The notes under the pieces: model-generated
Seen by the model: the letters and a program-made list of their open reading frames with translations, nothing else
Told to the model about the DNA's origin: nothing
Database searches by the model: none
Shown here: piece by piece, positions 53,144-61,995 of the stretch
How the letters are laid out: every line of letters begins with the position of its first letter
Numbering within the stretch: the first letter of the stretch is position 1
Made by a program: the position numbers and the translations under genes
Assembly: GCA_044227925.1 (NCBI GenBank)
Contig: JBGAVW010000013.1
Coordinates: 1 to 64,000, forward strand
Origin: JADJLQ01 sp044227925
GTDB lineage: Bacteria > Bacteroidota > Bacteroidia > Chitinophagales > Saprospiraceae
Direction: 5' to 3'
Length of the DNA stretch: 64,000 nucleotides

Positions 53144-56100
53144 ATGAAAACAAAACATCTACTTTCCATGCTGGGAATGGTATGTATTCTCATCCCTTCT
53201 GTAAGCTATTCTCAAAATGCAAATAATTGCAATACCGTAGCCAATCTTGGCTGTGGGCAATCCATAAACAGTACTACTGTGGGTGGAGGCAACGATTTTA
53301 CGATTGCAGATTTTAATTGCCATTCGAGTGCAAACCAGTTTAATGCCGAAGACAAAGTGTACAAAATCTCACCCACGGTAACCGGCACCTATGAAATAAG
53401 ACTAACCGGATTATCAAAAGACCTCGATATTTTCCTGTTGCGTTCAAGTTGCTTAGACGGTATCTGTATAGGTAAAAGTACGTTATCGGATAATAATAAC
53501 GAAAAGATCACGGCCAATCTTAAAGATGATTCTACATATTACCTGGTAGTGGATGGATATAATGCAACACAAGCAGGAAATTTTACCCTGAACCTTACTT
53601 GTCCTCAATTGGATACGTGTGGGCAAATAGAAACATTGGTATGTGGACTGGTAGACACCTTTAGCACTATAGGCAAAACCAGTAAATACAATAAAACCAA
53701 CTACGATGACTGCTATCAGTACAATAGTTCATTTTCAGGTGGCGATATCGCTTTTAAATACAACCATAATGCTAATAACCCTAATGCGATTGTTACCATC
53801 TGGGGATACAATAAGGATTTAGACCTGTTTGTATTAAATTCCTGTTCATCATCTGCATCCTGTGTTAAAAAAGCAATCAACAGGGATTTTAATACCGAAT
53901 ACGTAGATTTTACCGGGTTGCCATACGGTAATTATTATATAGTGGTTGATGGATATGAGGCCAGCCAGGTAAGTCAATTTAAAATATCCGTTTCTTGCCA
54001 AAAAGTATGCAGGGACGACAGTCTGTTTACCAAAATGGATTGTGATCAAACTATAAATGGCAGTACCAAAAACGGCAAAAACAATTTTTCCAAATACTCT
54101 ATTGATGAATACTATGGGTTTACCGGACCTGAGATGTATTATTCTTTCAGAGCTCCTGCAGCCGATACGTACGATATCGAACTCTGGGGGTTTTCAAATG
54201 ATCTGGAACTATTTGTATTATCAAGACTCAATTGTAAAAATAACCCAACGGCTATTGCAAAAAGTACGCACACTCCGGGTAAACCTGAATGGGTAAGAAT
54301 AGTACTGAAAAAAGACGAACTCATATATATTGTAGTGGATGGATCACTTGGCTCAGCGAGTAATTTTAGTCTAAAAGTAAACTGTCCGAAGCCTGCACCA
54401 AAACTAATGTATACCATATCTGAAGAAATATGTGACGCAAAAAACAAAACAGTTCAAATACCGGTGAAAGTGAAAAACTTTAAAAATGTGATTTCATTTT
54501 CTATGACTATACAATCCGATAACCCTGCCGCAGTACAACTAAAGAAAATAAACTCCAATGTACTCAATACGATCTCATATAATGTATTTGAAGACAATAA
54601 AACCATCACCATTACCTATCTTGCCAATGCCATGACCACATTGGCCGATAATACGACTGCATTTACGATAGAAGCTATCTTAGCGGGTAATGTAGGACAA
54701 TCCAGTTTGATAAAAATTGTTAATCAACCGACACCAATCAAAACTGCGGTGGTAGTGGATAATCAGAATGTGCTTGCTGAAGTACTCACTGACAATGGCA
54801 GTGCATGCATTAATGCCCCGGATCCACTGGCTAAATTGATTTTTGATATTGATGATGCCGATTGTGATTTTAAATCTAAGTCTATTGTACTTCCCGTGAA
54901 AGTCAGGAATTTTAATAAGATTCGATCTTTTTCCATGACTGTGACAGCAGATAATGCTTCCATATTCAGGATAGACACTATCATGTCCCCATTAAATGTA
55001 AGTTTTTCCACTTTCCAATTTACAGCAGGTAAAACATTTACTTTACAAATGCTGAACAATACAGGACTTACATTGGCTGATGGATCTATTGCTTTTAATA
55101 TTCACGGCACCCTGGTGGGTAATCCGGGTCAATCAACTAAGGTTTCAATTATCTCTAATCCAACTGCCATTCAGGCTATTTCGCTGATCGATGATCAAAA
55201 CGCAGTAGTTCCGGTAGAAGTAATCGATGGCTCCGCTTGCATAAAAGAAGGCTCTCTGATAAAATTGGCCGGTAAGGTAAAGGAAAGAGACAATGATGGA
55301 ATAAAGTCTGTGAAAGTAAAACTAAGTGGCTCAGCTACCGATGAAGTGACCACTACTGTAACCGGCTTATACGAATTCGATGCACTGTTGTCTACAGGTA
55401 ACTATTCTATAACAGCTATGCGAAATGATAATGCCAAAAACGGGATAGACATACTGGACCTGGCATTATTACAAGACCATATCATTAATAGAACAGTCCT
55501 CACTGACCCATATAAAATAGTTGCCGCAGATGTATACAAAGACGGTGTGATCGATATACTGGATTTAGCTGAATTGCAAGACCTCATCATTGCCCGTATC
55601 ACAGTTTACAGAAATAATACTTCATGGATATTTATTCCTTCAGACGAAAACATGACAGTGGCAAAAGCATTAAACCGGACTTATAGGACAAATTATTCCA
55701 TACCAGCTAATAGTGCAAGTGCTTCCAACCTTGATTTTTTCGGCATCAAAGTCGGTGATGTCGATCAAAATGCCAATGGTCAAAACATAGCTTTAATAGA
55801 ATCAAGAGGTACCGGAAATTTTACCCTGACATTACCTTCGATGAAGGCAAAAAAGGAGCAGCTTATTTATGTCCCGGTGATATTGGAAAAATTTGAAGAT
55901 GTAAGGGTGTTCCAGTTTTCAGTAAAATGGGATCATACAAAATTGGAATATCTAAAATCTGAATCTTTCAATGCTGAATTGGCCGGGTTCAATGAGACTA
56001 ATATACGGTACAATGAAGATCAGGCAGGTGTATTAAATAGCCTTTGGCTCAATACGGATAATAAGAGCTTAGCTTCCCACTCCACACTATTCAATATGGT

Positions 56101-56488
56101 TTTTAAAGTGAAAGCCTCCGAAGGGGATAATATTGACCTTCGGTTAAATGAAGTGAAAGCGATGGAAGTTGCAGGTCAGATACAGGCAACCTATACAGAT
56201 GGAAAAATCACGATATCGGATATTTCTACCAAAATCAAGAATGCAGCCTATACTGACATGGCAATAAAACTATTTCCCAATCCAGCTTCGGATTTTATCC
56301 ATATTTCAGCGCCAAATACATTCGATATACTTGAAATCACCAATATAAATGGGGCAAGACAATCTCTGAATTACAAATCAAAAACCAATTACAAATTGGA
56401 TATGTCATCATTTCCAGCTGGTGTTTATTTGCTTAAAACAGTGTCTGATGGAGTAGTGCATACCCACAAATTGGTCTTGAGTAAATAG
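53144..56488 (+). CDS. Giant T9SS secreted protein with PPC, cohesin-like and dockerin-like modules
   Basis: A 1114-residue protein with a signal peptide. Three pre-peptidase-like (PPC) modules occupy about 33-155, 158-288 and 289-420 (each ends in strands such as YYLVVDGYNATQAGNFTLNL). Two cohesin-like modules (~425-563 and 565-705) share VKNFKNVISFSMT / VRNFNKIRSFSMT. Around 705-890 lies a SdrD-like strand pair with two dockerin-type repeats (NGIDILDLALLQDHII, DGVIDILDLAELQDLII). A third cohesin-like module (~890-1030) and a T9SS sorting domain (ending HKLVLSK) close it. Carrying cohesin and dockerin parts in one chain suggests self-assembly on the surface. Confidence 0.82.
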   Translation: MKTKHLLSMLGMVCILIPSVSYSQNANNCNTVANLGCGQSINSTTVGGGNDFTIADFNCHSSANQFNAEDKVYKISPTVTGTYEIRLTGLSKDLDIFLLRSSCLDGICIGKSTLSDNNNEKITANLKDDSTYYLVVDGYNATQAGNFTLNLTCPQLDTCGQIETLVCGLVDTFSTIGKTSKYNKTNYDDCYQYNSSFSGGDIAFKYNHNANNPNAIVTIWGYNKDLDLFVLNSCSSSASCVKKAINRDFNTEYVDFTGLPYGNYYIVVDGYEASQVSQFKISVSCQKVCRDDSLFTKMDCDQTINGSTKNGKNNFSKYSIDEYYGFTGPEMYYSFRAPAADTYDIELWGFSNDLELFVLSRLNCKNNPTAIAKSTHTPGKPEWVRIVLKKDELIYIVVDGSLGSASNFSLKVNCPKPAPKLMYTISEEICDAKNKTVQIPVKVKNFKNVISFSMTIQSDNPAAVQLKKINSNVLNTISYNVFEDNKTITITYLANAMTTLADNTTAFTIEAILAGNVGQSSLIKIVNQPTPIKTAVVVDNQNVLAEVLTDNGSACINAPDPLAKLIFDIDDADCDFKSKSIVLPVKVRNFNKIRSFSMTVTADNASIFRIDTIMSPLNVSFSTFQFTAGKTFTLQMLNNTGLTLADGSIAFNIHGTLVGNPGQSTKVSIISNPTAIQAISLIDDQNAVVPVEVIDGSACIKEGSLIKLAGKVKERDNDGIKSVKVKLSGSATDEVTTTVTGLYEFDALLSTGNYSITAMRNDNAKNGIDILDLALLQDHIINRTVLTDPYKIVAADVYKDGVIDILDLAELQDLIIARITVYRNNTSWIFIPSDENMTVAKALNRTYRTNYSIPANSASASNLDFFGIKVGDVDQNANGQNIALIESRGTGNFTLTLPSMKAKKEQLIYVPVILEKFEDVRVFQFSVKWDHTKLEYLKSESFNAELAGFNETNIRYNEDQAGVLNSLWLNTDNKSLASHSTLFNMVFKVKASEGDNIDLRLNEVKAMEVAGQIQATYTDGKITISDISTKIKNAAYTDMAIKLFPNPASDFIHISAPNTFDILEITNINGARQSLNYKSKTNYKLDMSSFPAGVYLLKTVSDGVVHTHKLVLSK

Positions 56489-56585
56489 GATATTCAATAT
56501 TTTTAATAAATTCTATAATGCTTACCCCTTTTTTAAGATGTAAGCCGCCGCTCGCCGATATCTACATTCTGCATCCTCTATGCTT

Positions 56586-56616
56586 TTGCGGGATTTATAA
56601 TGTTTCACTATATTTA
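56586..56616 (+). promoter_or_regulatory. Bacteroidota-type promoter (TTG-N20-TATATTTA)
   Basis: TTG at 56586-56588, 20 nt, then TATATTTA at 56609-56616, one base from TAnnTTTG. The implied start site is close to the ATG at 56622, so the transcript would be almost leaderless. Confidence 0.5.
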
Positions 56617-56621
56617 ACTCC

Positions 56622-58061
56622 ATGAAACCAAATTCTCATTCAAGTCAACGAAGATCCTTTATCAAAACGACTGCAGCGGCCGGAGCATCTTTCATGATCG
56701 TACCCAGGTATGTCTTGGGTAAAGGGTATACAGCACCCAGTGATAAACTAAACATTGCCGCGGTGGGATGTGGCGGTAAAGGGGATGTAAATGTGAGACT
56801 ATCCTACAACAATGGATCTGATAATATCGTAGCGCTCTGTGATGTAGATGATCGGATGGCTGTGAAATTCAGAGGTCAGTTTTCTTCTGCTCCCTATTAC
56901 AAAGATTACCGTGAGATGCTTTCCAAATCCGGTAAGGATATAGATGCAGTATTGGTTTCTACACCCGATCATATGCATTATCCGGTAGCAATGGCAGCCA
57001 TGGATCTTGGTAAGCACGTATATTGTGAAAAACCTTTGACCCATGATATCTGGGAAGCCAGGCAAATGACTGCTAAGGCCAAAGACAAAAAAGTGGTATC
57101 TCAAATGGGCAATCAAGGTTCCAGTGGAAAAGATACGCGCATCACCGAAACCATCGTGCAATCCGGGATCATCGGTGAGGTATATAATGTAGAAGTATGG
57201 ACAAACCGCCCGGTATGGCCACAAGGGGTGCAGTCACCTAAAGATAAGGGTATGACGGAGCCTATTCCATCGGAAGTGGATTGGAACCTTTGGCTGGGTA
57301 CTGCGCCTAAACGGGATTATCATTCAGCCTATATGCCATTCAGATGGAGAGGATATTGGGATTTTGGTACCGGTGCTTTGGGAGATATGGGTTGTCATTT
57401 TATTGATGTACCTTATCGTGCCCTTGGATTAGGATACCCTACATCGGTTTCCTGCTCAGTAGGTCAGGTATATGCTGATTTTTTTAAAGAAGCATTTTTT
57501 GACGATGTATGTCCTCCGTCATCGGCCATTCATTTAAAATTTAATAATCCCAAACCCATTATTCATAAAGAAATCAGTCTTTCGTGGTACGATGGTGGCA
57601 TCCGACCAAAATTGCCGGAAGGGTGTGATTATGAGCAAGTATTTGGAGATACTGACGGTGGTATTTTATTTCAAGGTACGAAAGGAATGTTAGCTGCACA
57701 GCTCTTTGGATCCAATCCTACCTTGTATCCTAAAAAGAAATTTGCAAATGTGGTTTTACCTAAACCCAAAAGAGCATTGGTAGAAAACGATACTGAGGGT
57801 CATCAGCAACAATGGGTAAAGGCATGTAAAAAAGGATATGGTACGTATACCAGCTCTTCTTTTGATCAGTCAGGACCACTTACTGAAATCGTATTGATGG
57901 GTAACCTGGCGGTGCGATCCTACCTGCACCGCACAACAGACAGCAAAGGTAATGTACAGTTTGAAGGGCGCAAAAAGCTGTTGTGGGATGGTACCAATAT
58001 GAAGATTACCAATTTTGAACCTGCTAATGCATTTGTAAAAAGGGAATACAGGGGGTATTAA
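56622..58061 (+). CDS. Gfo/Idh/MocA-family oxidoreductase with Tat leader
   Basis: A 479-residue NAD(P)-dependent dehydrogenase-like protein with a twin-arginine leader (SQRRSFIKTTAAAGASFMI). The Rossmann part has AAVGCGGKGDVN and DVDDRM; the family's EKPLTHD motif (with catalytic Lys) and LGDMGCHFIDVPYRAL are present. The C-terminal domain (WAKACKKG-like region) is normal. Tat-exported members act on sugars outside the cytoplasm and occur with sugar-processing genes in Bacteroidota. A promoter of Bacteroidota type lies directly upstream. Confidence 0.93.
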   Translation: MKPNSHSSQRRSFIKTTAAAGASFMIVPRYVLGKGYTAPSDKLNIAAVGCGGKGDVNVRLSYNNGSDNIVALCDVDDRMAVKFRGQFSSAPYYKDYREMLSKSGKDIDAVLVSTPDHMHYPVAMAAMDLGKHVYCEKPLTHDIWEARQMTAKAKDKKVVSQMGNQGSSGKDTRITETIVQSGIIGEVYNVEVWTNRPVWPQGVQSPKDKGMTEPIPSEVDWNLWLGTAPKRDYHSAYMPFRWRGYWDFGTGALGDMGCHFIDVPYRALGLGYPTSVSCSVGQVYADFFKEAFFDDVCPPSSAIHLKFNNPKPIIHKEISLSWYDGGIRPKLPEGCDYEQVFGDTDGGILFQGTKGMLAAQLFGSNPTLYPKKKFANVVLPKPKRALVENDTEGHQQQWVKACKKGYGTYTSSSFDQSGPLTEIVLMGNLAVRSYLHRTTDSKGNVQFEGRKKLLWDGTNMKITNFEPANAFVKREYRGY

Positions 58062-58134
58062 AAACCCCATTAGATTATTTTACCGGGCTTTTTTCTGATG
58101 TAATTTAGCTATATTTATATAAAACAAATATTGC

Positions 58135-59190
58135 ATGCACCTGATTCCTTTTAAAGGATACATTTTCGATTCCACTAAAGCAATATTTGACCAGGACCTT
58201 TATGATGAAATGCGAGCACATTTTATGTCCTTGTGTGAAAAGGATATTTTTTATCCTGCATCCGGGATACCCTCCTATTATATATTAGAAATAAAAAATG
58301 AAAAAAGGCTTTTTACAGGCCTGGTCACCCTCACTTCCATACAGGATTATATCTCAGGAAAAATAAAAGCACATGAGCAGACCATTATAAAAAAACAGGT
58401 TGTACACAAAAAATTGTTGGCCAGCAGAAAAGCAATGATCAAACCTGCTGCAGTAGTGATAAATAAAAATAAAAAATTAAATGAAATATTAAATCAGGTA
58501 AAAAAAAGTACCAAACCCCTGCTTAGTATTCAATTTCCGGATGCTTCCTGCCGACATCAACTATGGATTGTAAAGGATAGTAAAAAGATTGAAAAAATTA
58601 ATATTCAATTTAAAAATACCAACAAAGCCATCATCGCTGACGGGCATCACAGGTTTGCAACGGTCGCACAATTAAATAATCAAAATTCACTTGCTGCAAT
58701 ACTTACTGCCTTTTTTACAGCTGATCAGATGGAAGTATCCTCTTTTTACCGTATTCACAGGCCATTAAAACGACAATCTTCACATTTAATCTTAAAGGCC
58801 TTACAGGAAAAGGCTATTGCTTGGAAAAAAATAAAAGCTATACCCACTGACCCGGGTAATGATTTTTACCTGATACATCAAAAAAGCACCTATGCGTTTG
58901 CATTAAAGAAAAATAAAAAAAAGCTGTGGGCTCACCAGTTTCATGATCAAATCACCAGCGGGATATTTAAAATAATAAATGAATCCAGAAGTGAAAGGAT
59001 ACATTTTGAACAAATTACTACAGCTAAAAATGAATTGACTGTCCTCGCAGATAAATACGCAGCTGATTTTATTTTCAAACTGCCTTTAATGGATACCCAT
59101 CAGATCCTTCAAAACAAAAAACTATTGCCACCCAAAACCACCCAATTTATGCCGAGAATAATAAATGGACTAGTAGTGCATTTGATGTAG
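58135..59190 (+). CDS. DUF1015-family protein
   Basis: A 351-residue cytosolic protein of the DUF1015 family. The strongest signature is AIIADGHHRFATV (about residue 165-178), flanked by the Lys-rich KINIQFKNTNK. The N-terminal part contains FPASGIPSYYILEI-like strands and the segment VTLTSIQDYISGKIKAHEQT typical of the family. Length is shorter than the usual ~400 residues, with a compressed start. Function is unknown; some members are described as putative phosphatase/kinase-like. It stands alone. Confidence 0.87.
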   Translation: MHLIPFKGYIFDSTKAIFDQDLYDEMRAHFMSLCEKDIFYPASGIPSYYILEIKNEKRLFTGLVTLTSIQDYISGKIKAHEQTIIKKQVVHKKLLASRKAMIKPAAVVINKNKKLNEILNQVKKSTKPLLSIQFPDASCRHQLWIVKDSKKIEKINIQFKNTNKAIIADGHHRFATVAQLNNQNSLAAILTAFFTADQMEVSSFYRIHRPLKRQSSHLILKALQEKAIAWKKIKAIPTDPGNDFYLIHQKSTYAFALKKNKKKLWAHQFHDQITSGIFKIINESRSERIHFEQITTAKNELTVLADKYAADFIFKLPLMDTHQILQNKKLLPPKTTQFMPRIINGLVVHLM

Positions 59191-59265
59191 AAATCCTTTA
59201 CCGGATTGGTGCAGATGAAAAATGAAAAAGTCAAAATGGAAGCTTTATCTATATTGGAAAAAAGG

Positions 59266-60660
59266 TCAGACCACCGTTTCTTTCCACTTGCCTTTCTTAA
59301 ACAAGATATAACAGGCTATGGCTATAGCCGTTTCAGAAACGGGAATGGCAATAAAAGCACCTACTGCACCCATATGGAAATATTTTGAAAGGACTATAGC
59401 CAAAGGAATCTGAAATCCCCAAAAACCAATAGCATTTACCCAGGTAGGGGTCCTGGTATCTCCTGATCCATTGAATGCCTGCATCATTACCATACCTATG
59501 CCGTAAAATATAAACCCGGTACCAATGATACGGAGTGATTGCACCCCTACCTGGATTACTTCAGGTTCATTTGAAAATAATTTGATGATGGGTGATGGAA
59601 AGGCTACAAATAAAAGAGTCACAAAGGACATGAATATGATATTATACTTTGCGGTGAGCAATACCGATTTTTCTGCACGGTCAGGTTGTTGAGCTCCCAG
59701 GTTTTGACCTACTAAGGTGGCTGCTGCATTGCTGAGGCCCCATGCAGGTAAAATAAAAAATACCAGGTTGCGAATGGCAATTTGATATCCTGCACTGGCT
59801 GTGGTACCTCCTTCGTCTGCTACAATTTTAGCCAACACTATCCAACTACCGGACGCTAAAATAAATTGAAATGTAGCTGGCCAGGCAATACTGATCAATC
59901 CCTTGATTACTGTAAAATCCGGTTTGAAACCCGCCCATTTTATTTTTATTAATCCATCCCCCTTGAATAAATGATAGCATTGATACAGTACCCCTGTTCC
60001 TCTGCCTATAGTAGTGGCGATCGCGGCACCTTTCAGACCAAATCCATCCCAGGATCCAAGACCGTAGATCAGTAATGGACATAATATTATATTTATACCA
60101 CTTGCGATCCAAAGACTGCGCATCGCCATAGCCGCATTGCCCGCTCCTCTGTATATTCCATTAATAAGGAATAACAATACGATAACCAGGCTTCCTCCAT
60201 ACATGATGCGTGAAAAGGATTGACCATCGCGGATTACTTCTTCGCTGGCACCCATGAGTCGGAGGATTTCAGAAGCATAAATAGCTCCCAATATACTTAT
60301 GACTATAGTGACTACAATAGAGATGATGATGGATTGCATGGCGGCAATGTTAGCACCATCGTGATCTTTTTCACCGATTCTTCTGGCTACCATGGCTGTA
60401 GCTGCAGCGCTTAGGCCGATGGCTACTGAATAAATCAAGGTCACCACTGCTTCTGTGAGGCCTACCGTGGCAATGGCCGAGGGACCTAACTTACCCACGA
60501 AAAACATATCAACTACAGCAAACACACTTTCGAGACTAAGTTCCAATATCATGGGTATAGCCAGCAATATTATTGCTTTATTCATATTGCCTTTAGTGTA
60601 ATCCGTTTCGTCTCCGCGGATAGCCTGGCCTATGATTTTTATGGCTTTTTTAAATTCCAA
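59266..60660 (-). CDS. MATE-family multidrug efflux transporter
   Basis: A 464-residue membrane protein with about twelve helices and the twofold MATE layout. Characteristic stretches are PMILELSLESVFAVVDMFFVGKLGP at the start, IGLSAAATAMVARRIGEKD, and the second-half GLSNAAATLVGQNLGAQQPDRAE. Such transporters export cationic drugs or metabolites against Na+ or H+. It ends 75 bp from the DUF1015 gene (tail-to-tail). Confidence 0.95.
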   Translation of the reverse strand: MEFKKAIKIIGQAIRGDETDYTKGNMNKAIILLAIPMILELSLESVFAVVDMFFVGKLGPSAIATVGLTEAVVTLIYSVAIGLSAAATAMVARRIGEKDHDGANIAAMQSIIISIVVTIVISILGAIYASEILRLMGASEEVIRDGQSFSRIMYGGSLVIVLLFLINGIYRGAGNAAMAMRSLWIASGINIILCPLLIYGLGSWDGFGLKGAAIATTIGRGTGVLYQCYHLFKGDGLIKIKWAGFKPDFTVIKGLISIAWPATFQFILASGSWIVLAKIVADEGGTTASAGYQIAIRNLVFFILPAWGLSNAAATLVGQNLGAQQPDRAEKSVLLTAKYNIIFMSFVTLLFVAFPSPIIKLFSNEPEVIQVGVQSLRIIGTGFIFYGIGMVMMQAFNGSGDTRTPTWVNAIGFWGFQIPLAIVLSKYFHMGAVGAFIAIPVSETAIAIACYILFKKGKWKETVV

Positions 60661-60754
60661 TTTGAAGTGGCTTTAACTGAATGCTGAATACTAAAAATAA
60701 AAACTTTAAACAAAAGTTACCGTATTGAAAAAACTAACCAGGTGATGAAATCTT

Positions 60755-61612
60755 TTAGAGTTGCAGCATTATTGAAAACTGCAAAGTTCTGTTTTTTAAT
60801 TTTTCAGGAACCAACACAAACTCTTTTAAAGGGCTTAGGGTTTTGTAACTAATATCATACTTGTCATTACTTACATCTGAAAGCCCGTATTGATACCGGA
60901 TACCGGCATACAAACCACCACTTAGCCTGTAGTGTACAGCGCCTGTCAATCCATAATCAACCAGATTGTATTTGCTGCCACTGGGTTTGGTACGGTATTC
61001 ATAATAAGCACCTAATCGTTCAGGTAAGGTGATTTGATCTCCTTCTAATCGTATAGTTTGAGTGGTAGTACCGGATACAGTGCCGGCTTTATCTCCATAA
61101 TAGTTTCCATCCAATAAAAATTTTAATGGACCCACTTGTGCACTGCTATTGTCCCGCTTACCGGTATATTCCACATCACCTTTAACGCTTGAACCCACCA
61201 ATACGGAAGCATAGGCACCTACTGATACATCCAGGTGTTCAAAAAATAAAGTATAAAATGAAAGTGGAATATCGAGATAGTTATTGTTTATTGCCATATG
61301 CATCTTACGGGACCCCGATGTAGTAATGAATTCAGCATTTTTACGTATGGTAAAATAACTGGGACCTTCGTAATCAAATGAAGAACCCTTTTGAGAAAAT
61401 ATCAATTCACCCCGGATACCCATAAGGTCGGAAAATCCATATGAAAATGAAGGGCCAATATGAAAGCCCGATTGGGGTTTGAAGGTCGAATTTTCCTGCG
61501 TACCCCCACTTATGGTTGCTGAATTTATTCCAATACGCAGACCAAGGTGAGTTTCCTGGCCTTGGGCTATTGCAAATCCTAAAATTAATATTCCAATAAA
61601 TCTATACTTCAT
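60755..61612 (-). CDS. Outer-membrane beta-barrel protein, PorT-like
   Basis: A 285-residue protein with a signal peptide (MKYRFIGILILGFAIAQGQ). The barrel strands follow: HLGLRIGINSATISGG, GFHIGPSFSYGFSD, IRGELIFSQKGSSFDY, LDIPLSFYTLFFEHLDVSVGAYASVLVGSS, and the end NRTLQFSIMLQL. The PorT/OmpA-like fold fits. It is longer than the barrel protein at 28.8 kb and does not share its sequence closely. Function is structural or transport-related and not further resolved. Confidence 0.85.
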   Translation of the reverse strand: MKYRFIGILILGFAIAQGQETHLGLRIGINSATISGGTQENSTFKPQSGFHIGPSFSYGFSDLMGIRGELIFSQKGSSFDYEGPSYFTIRKNAEFITTSGSRKMHMAINNNYLDIPLSFYTLFFEHLDVSVGAYASVLVGSSVKGDVEYTGKRDNSSAQVGPLKFLLDGNYYGDKAGTVSGTTTQTIRLEGDQITLPERLGAYYEYRTKPSGSKYNLVDYGLTGAVHYRLSGGLYAGIRYQYGLSDVSNDKYDISYKTLSPLKEFVLVPEKLKNRTLQFSIMLQL

Positions 61613-61995
61613 ACCTCTAAAATAGAATCCCGCAAAGATCGTATTTTTTAAGTATTGGCCGGAATATATTAGAAACCGGCTGAATCTTATTTTTGAAGTG
61701 CTTAGGGGATATCAGCATCAAAGATTAAAAGACTAAACAAAATGTATAGCTATACATATAACCCTCTGGGTATGGATGACGGATTTGTAATTTGGCAGGA
61801 ATATACGAATCCTTCTGATTCTTATCCTCTCAACGCAAACGATTAGCTAACTCATATTTGCATCAAAAAAATAAATCCCAAATAAGATTTAGACTAGATA
61901 TCGGCCAATGACGAACTTACCCATAAAATAAACAAGCCCTGATATATCATTTATACCAGGGCCTGTTATCTATATTTTACTTAAATTATCTCACC
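61613..61995. other. Intergenic interval including a hairpin terminator
   Basis: Between the barrel-protein start and the repeat-protein end. Apart from the terminator hairpin at its right end, nothing else is recognisable. It contains the barrel gene's promoter region. Confidence 0.5.
61920..61962 (-). terminator. Rho-independent-type terminator
   Basis: Read leftward after the repeat-protein stop: stem GCCCTGGTATA / TATATCAGGGC (61936-61946 and 61952-61962, one G-T-type mismatch in 11 bp), 5-nt loop, then a T-rich tail (TTGTTTATTTTATGGG). It is placed about 35 nt downstream of the coding end. Confidence 0.75.
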
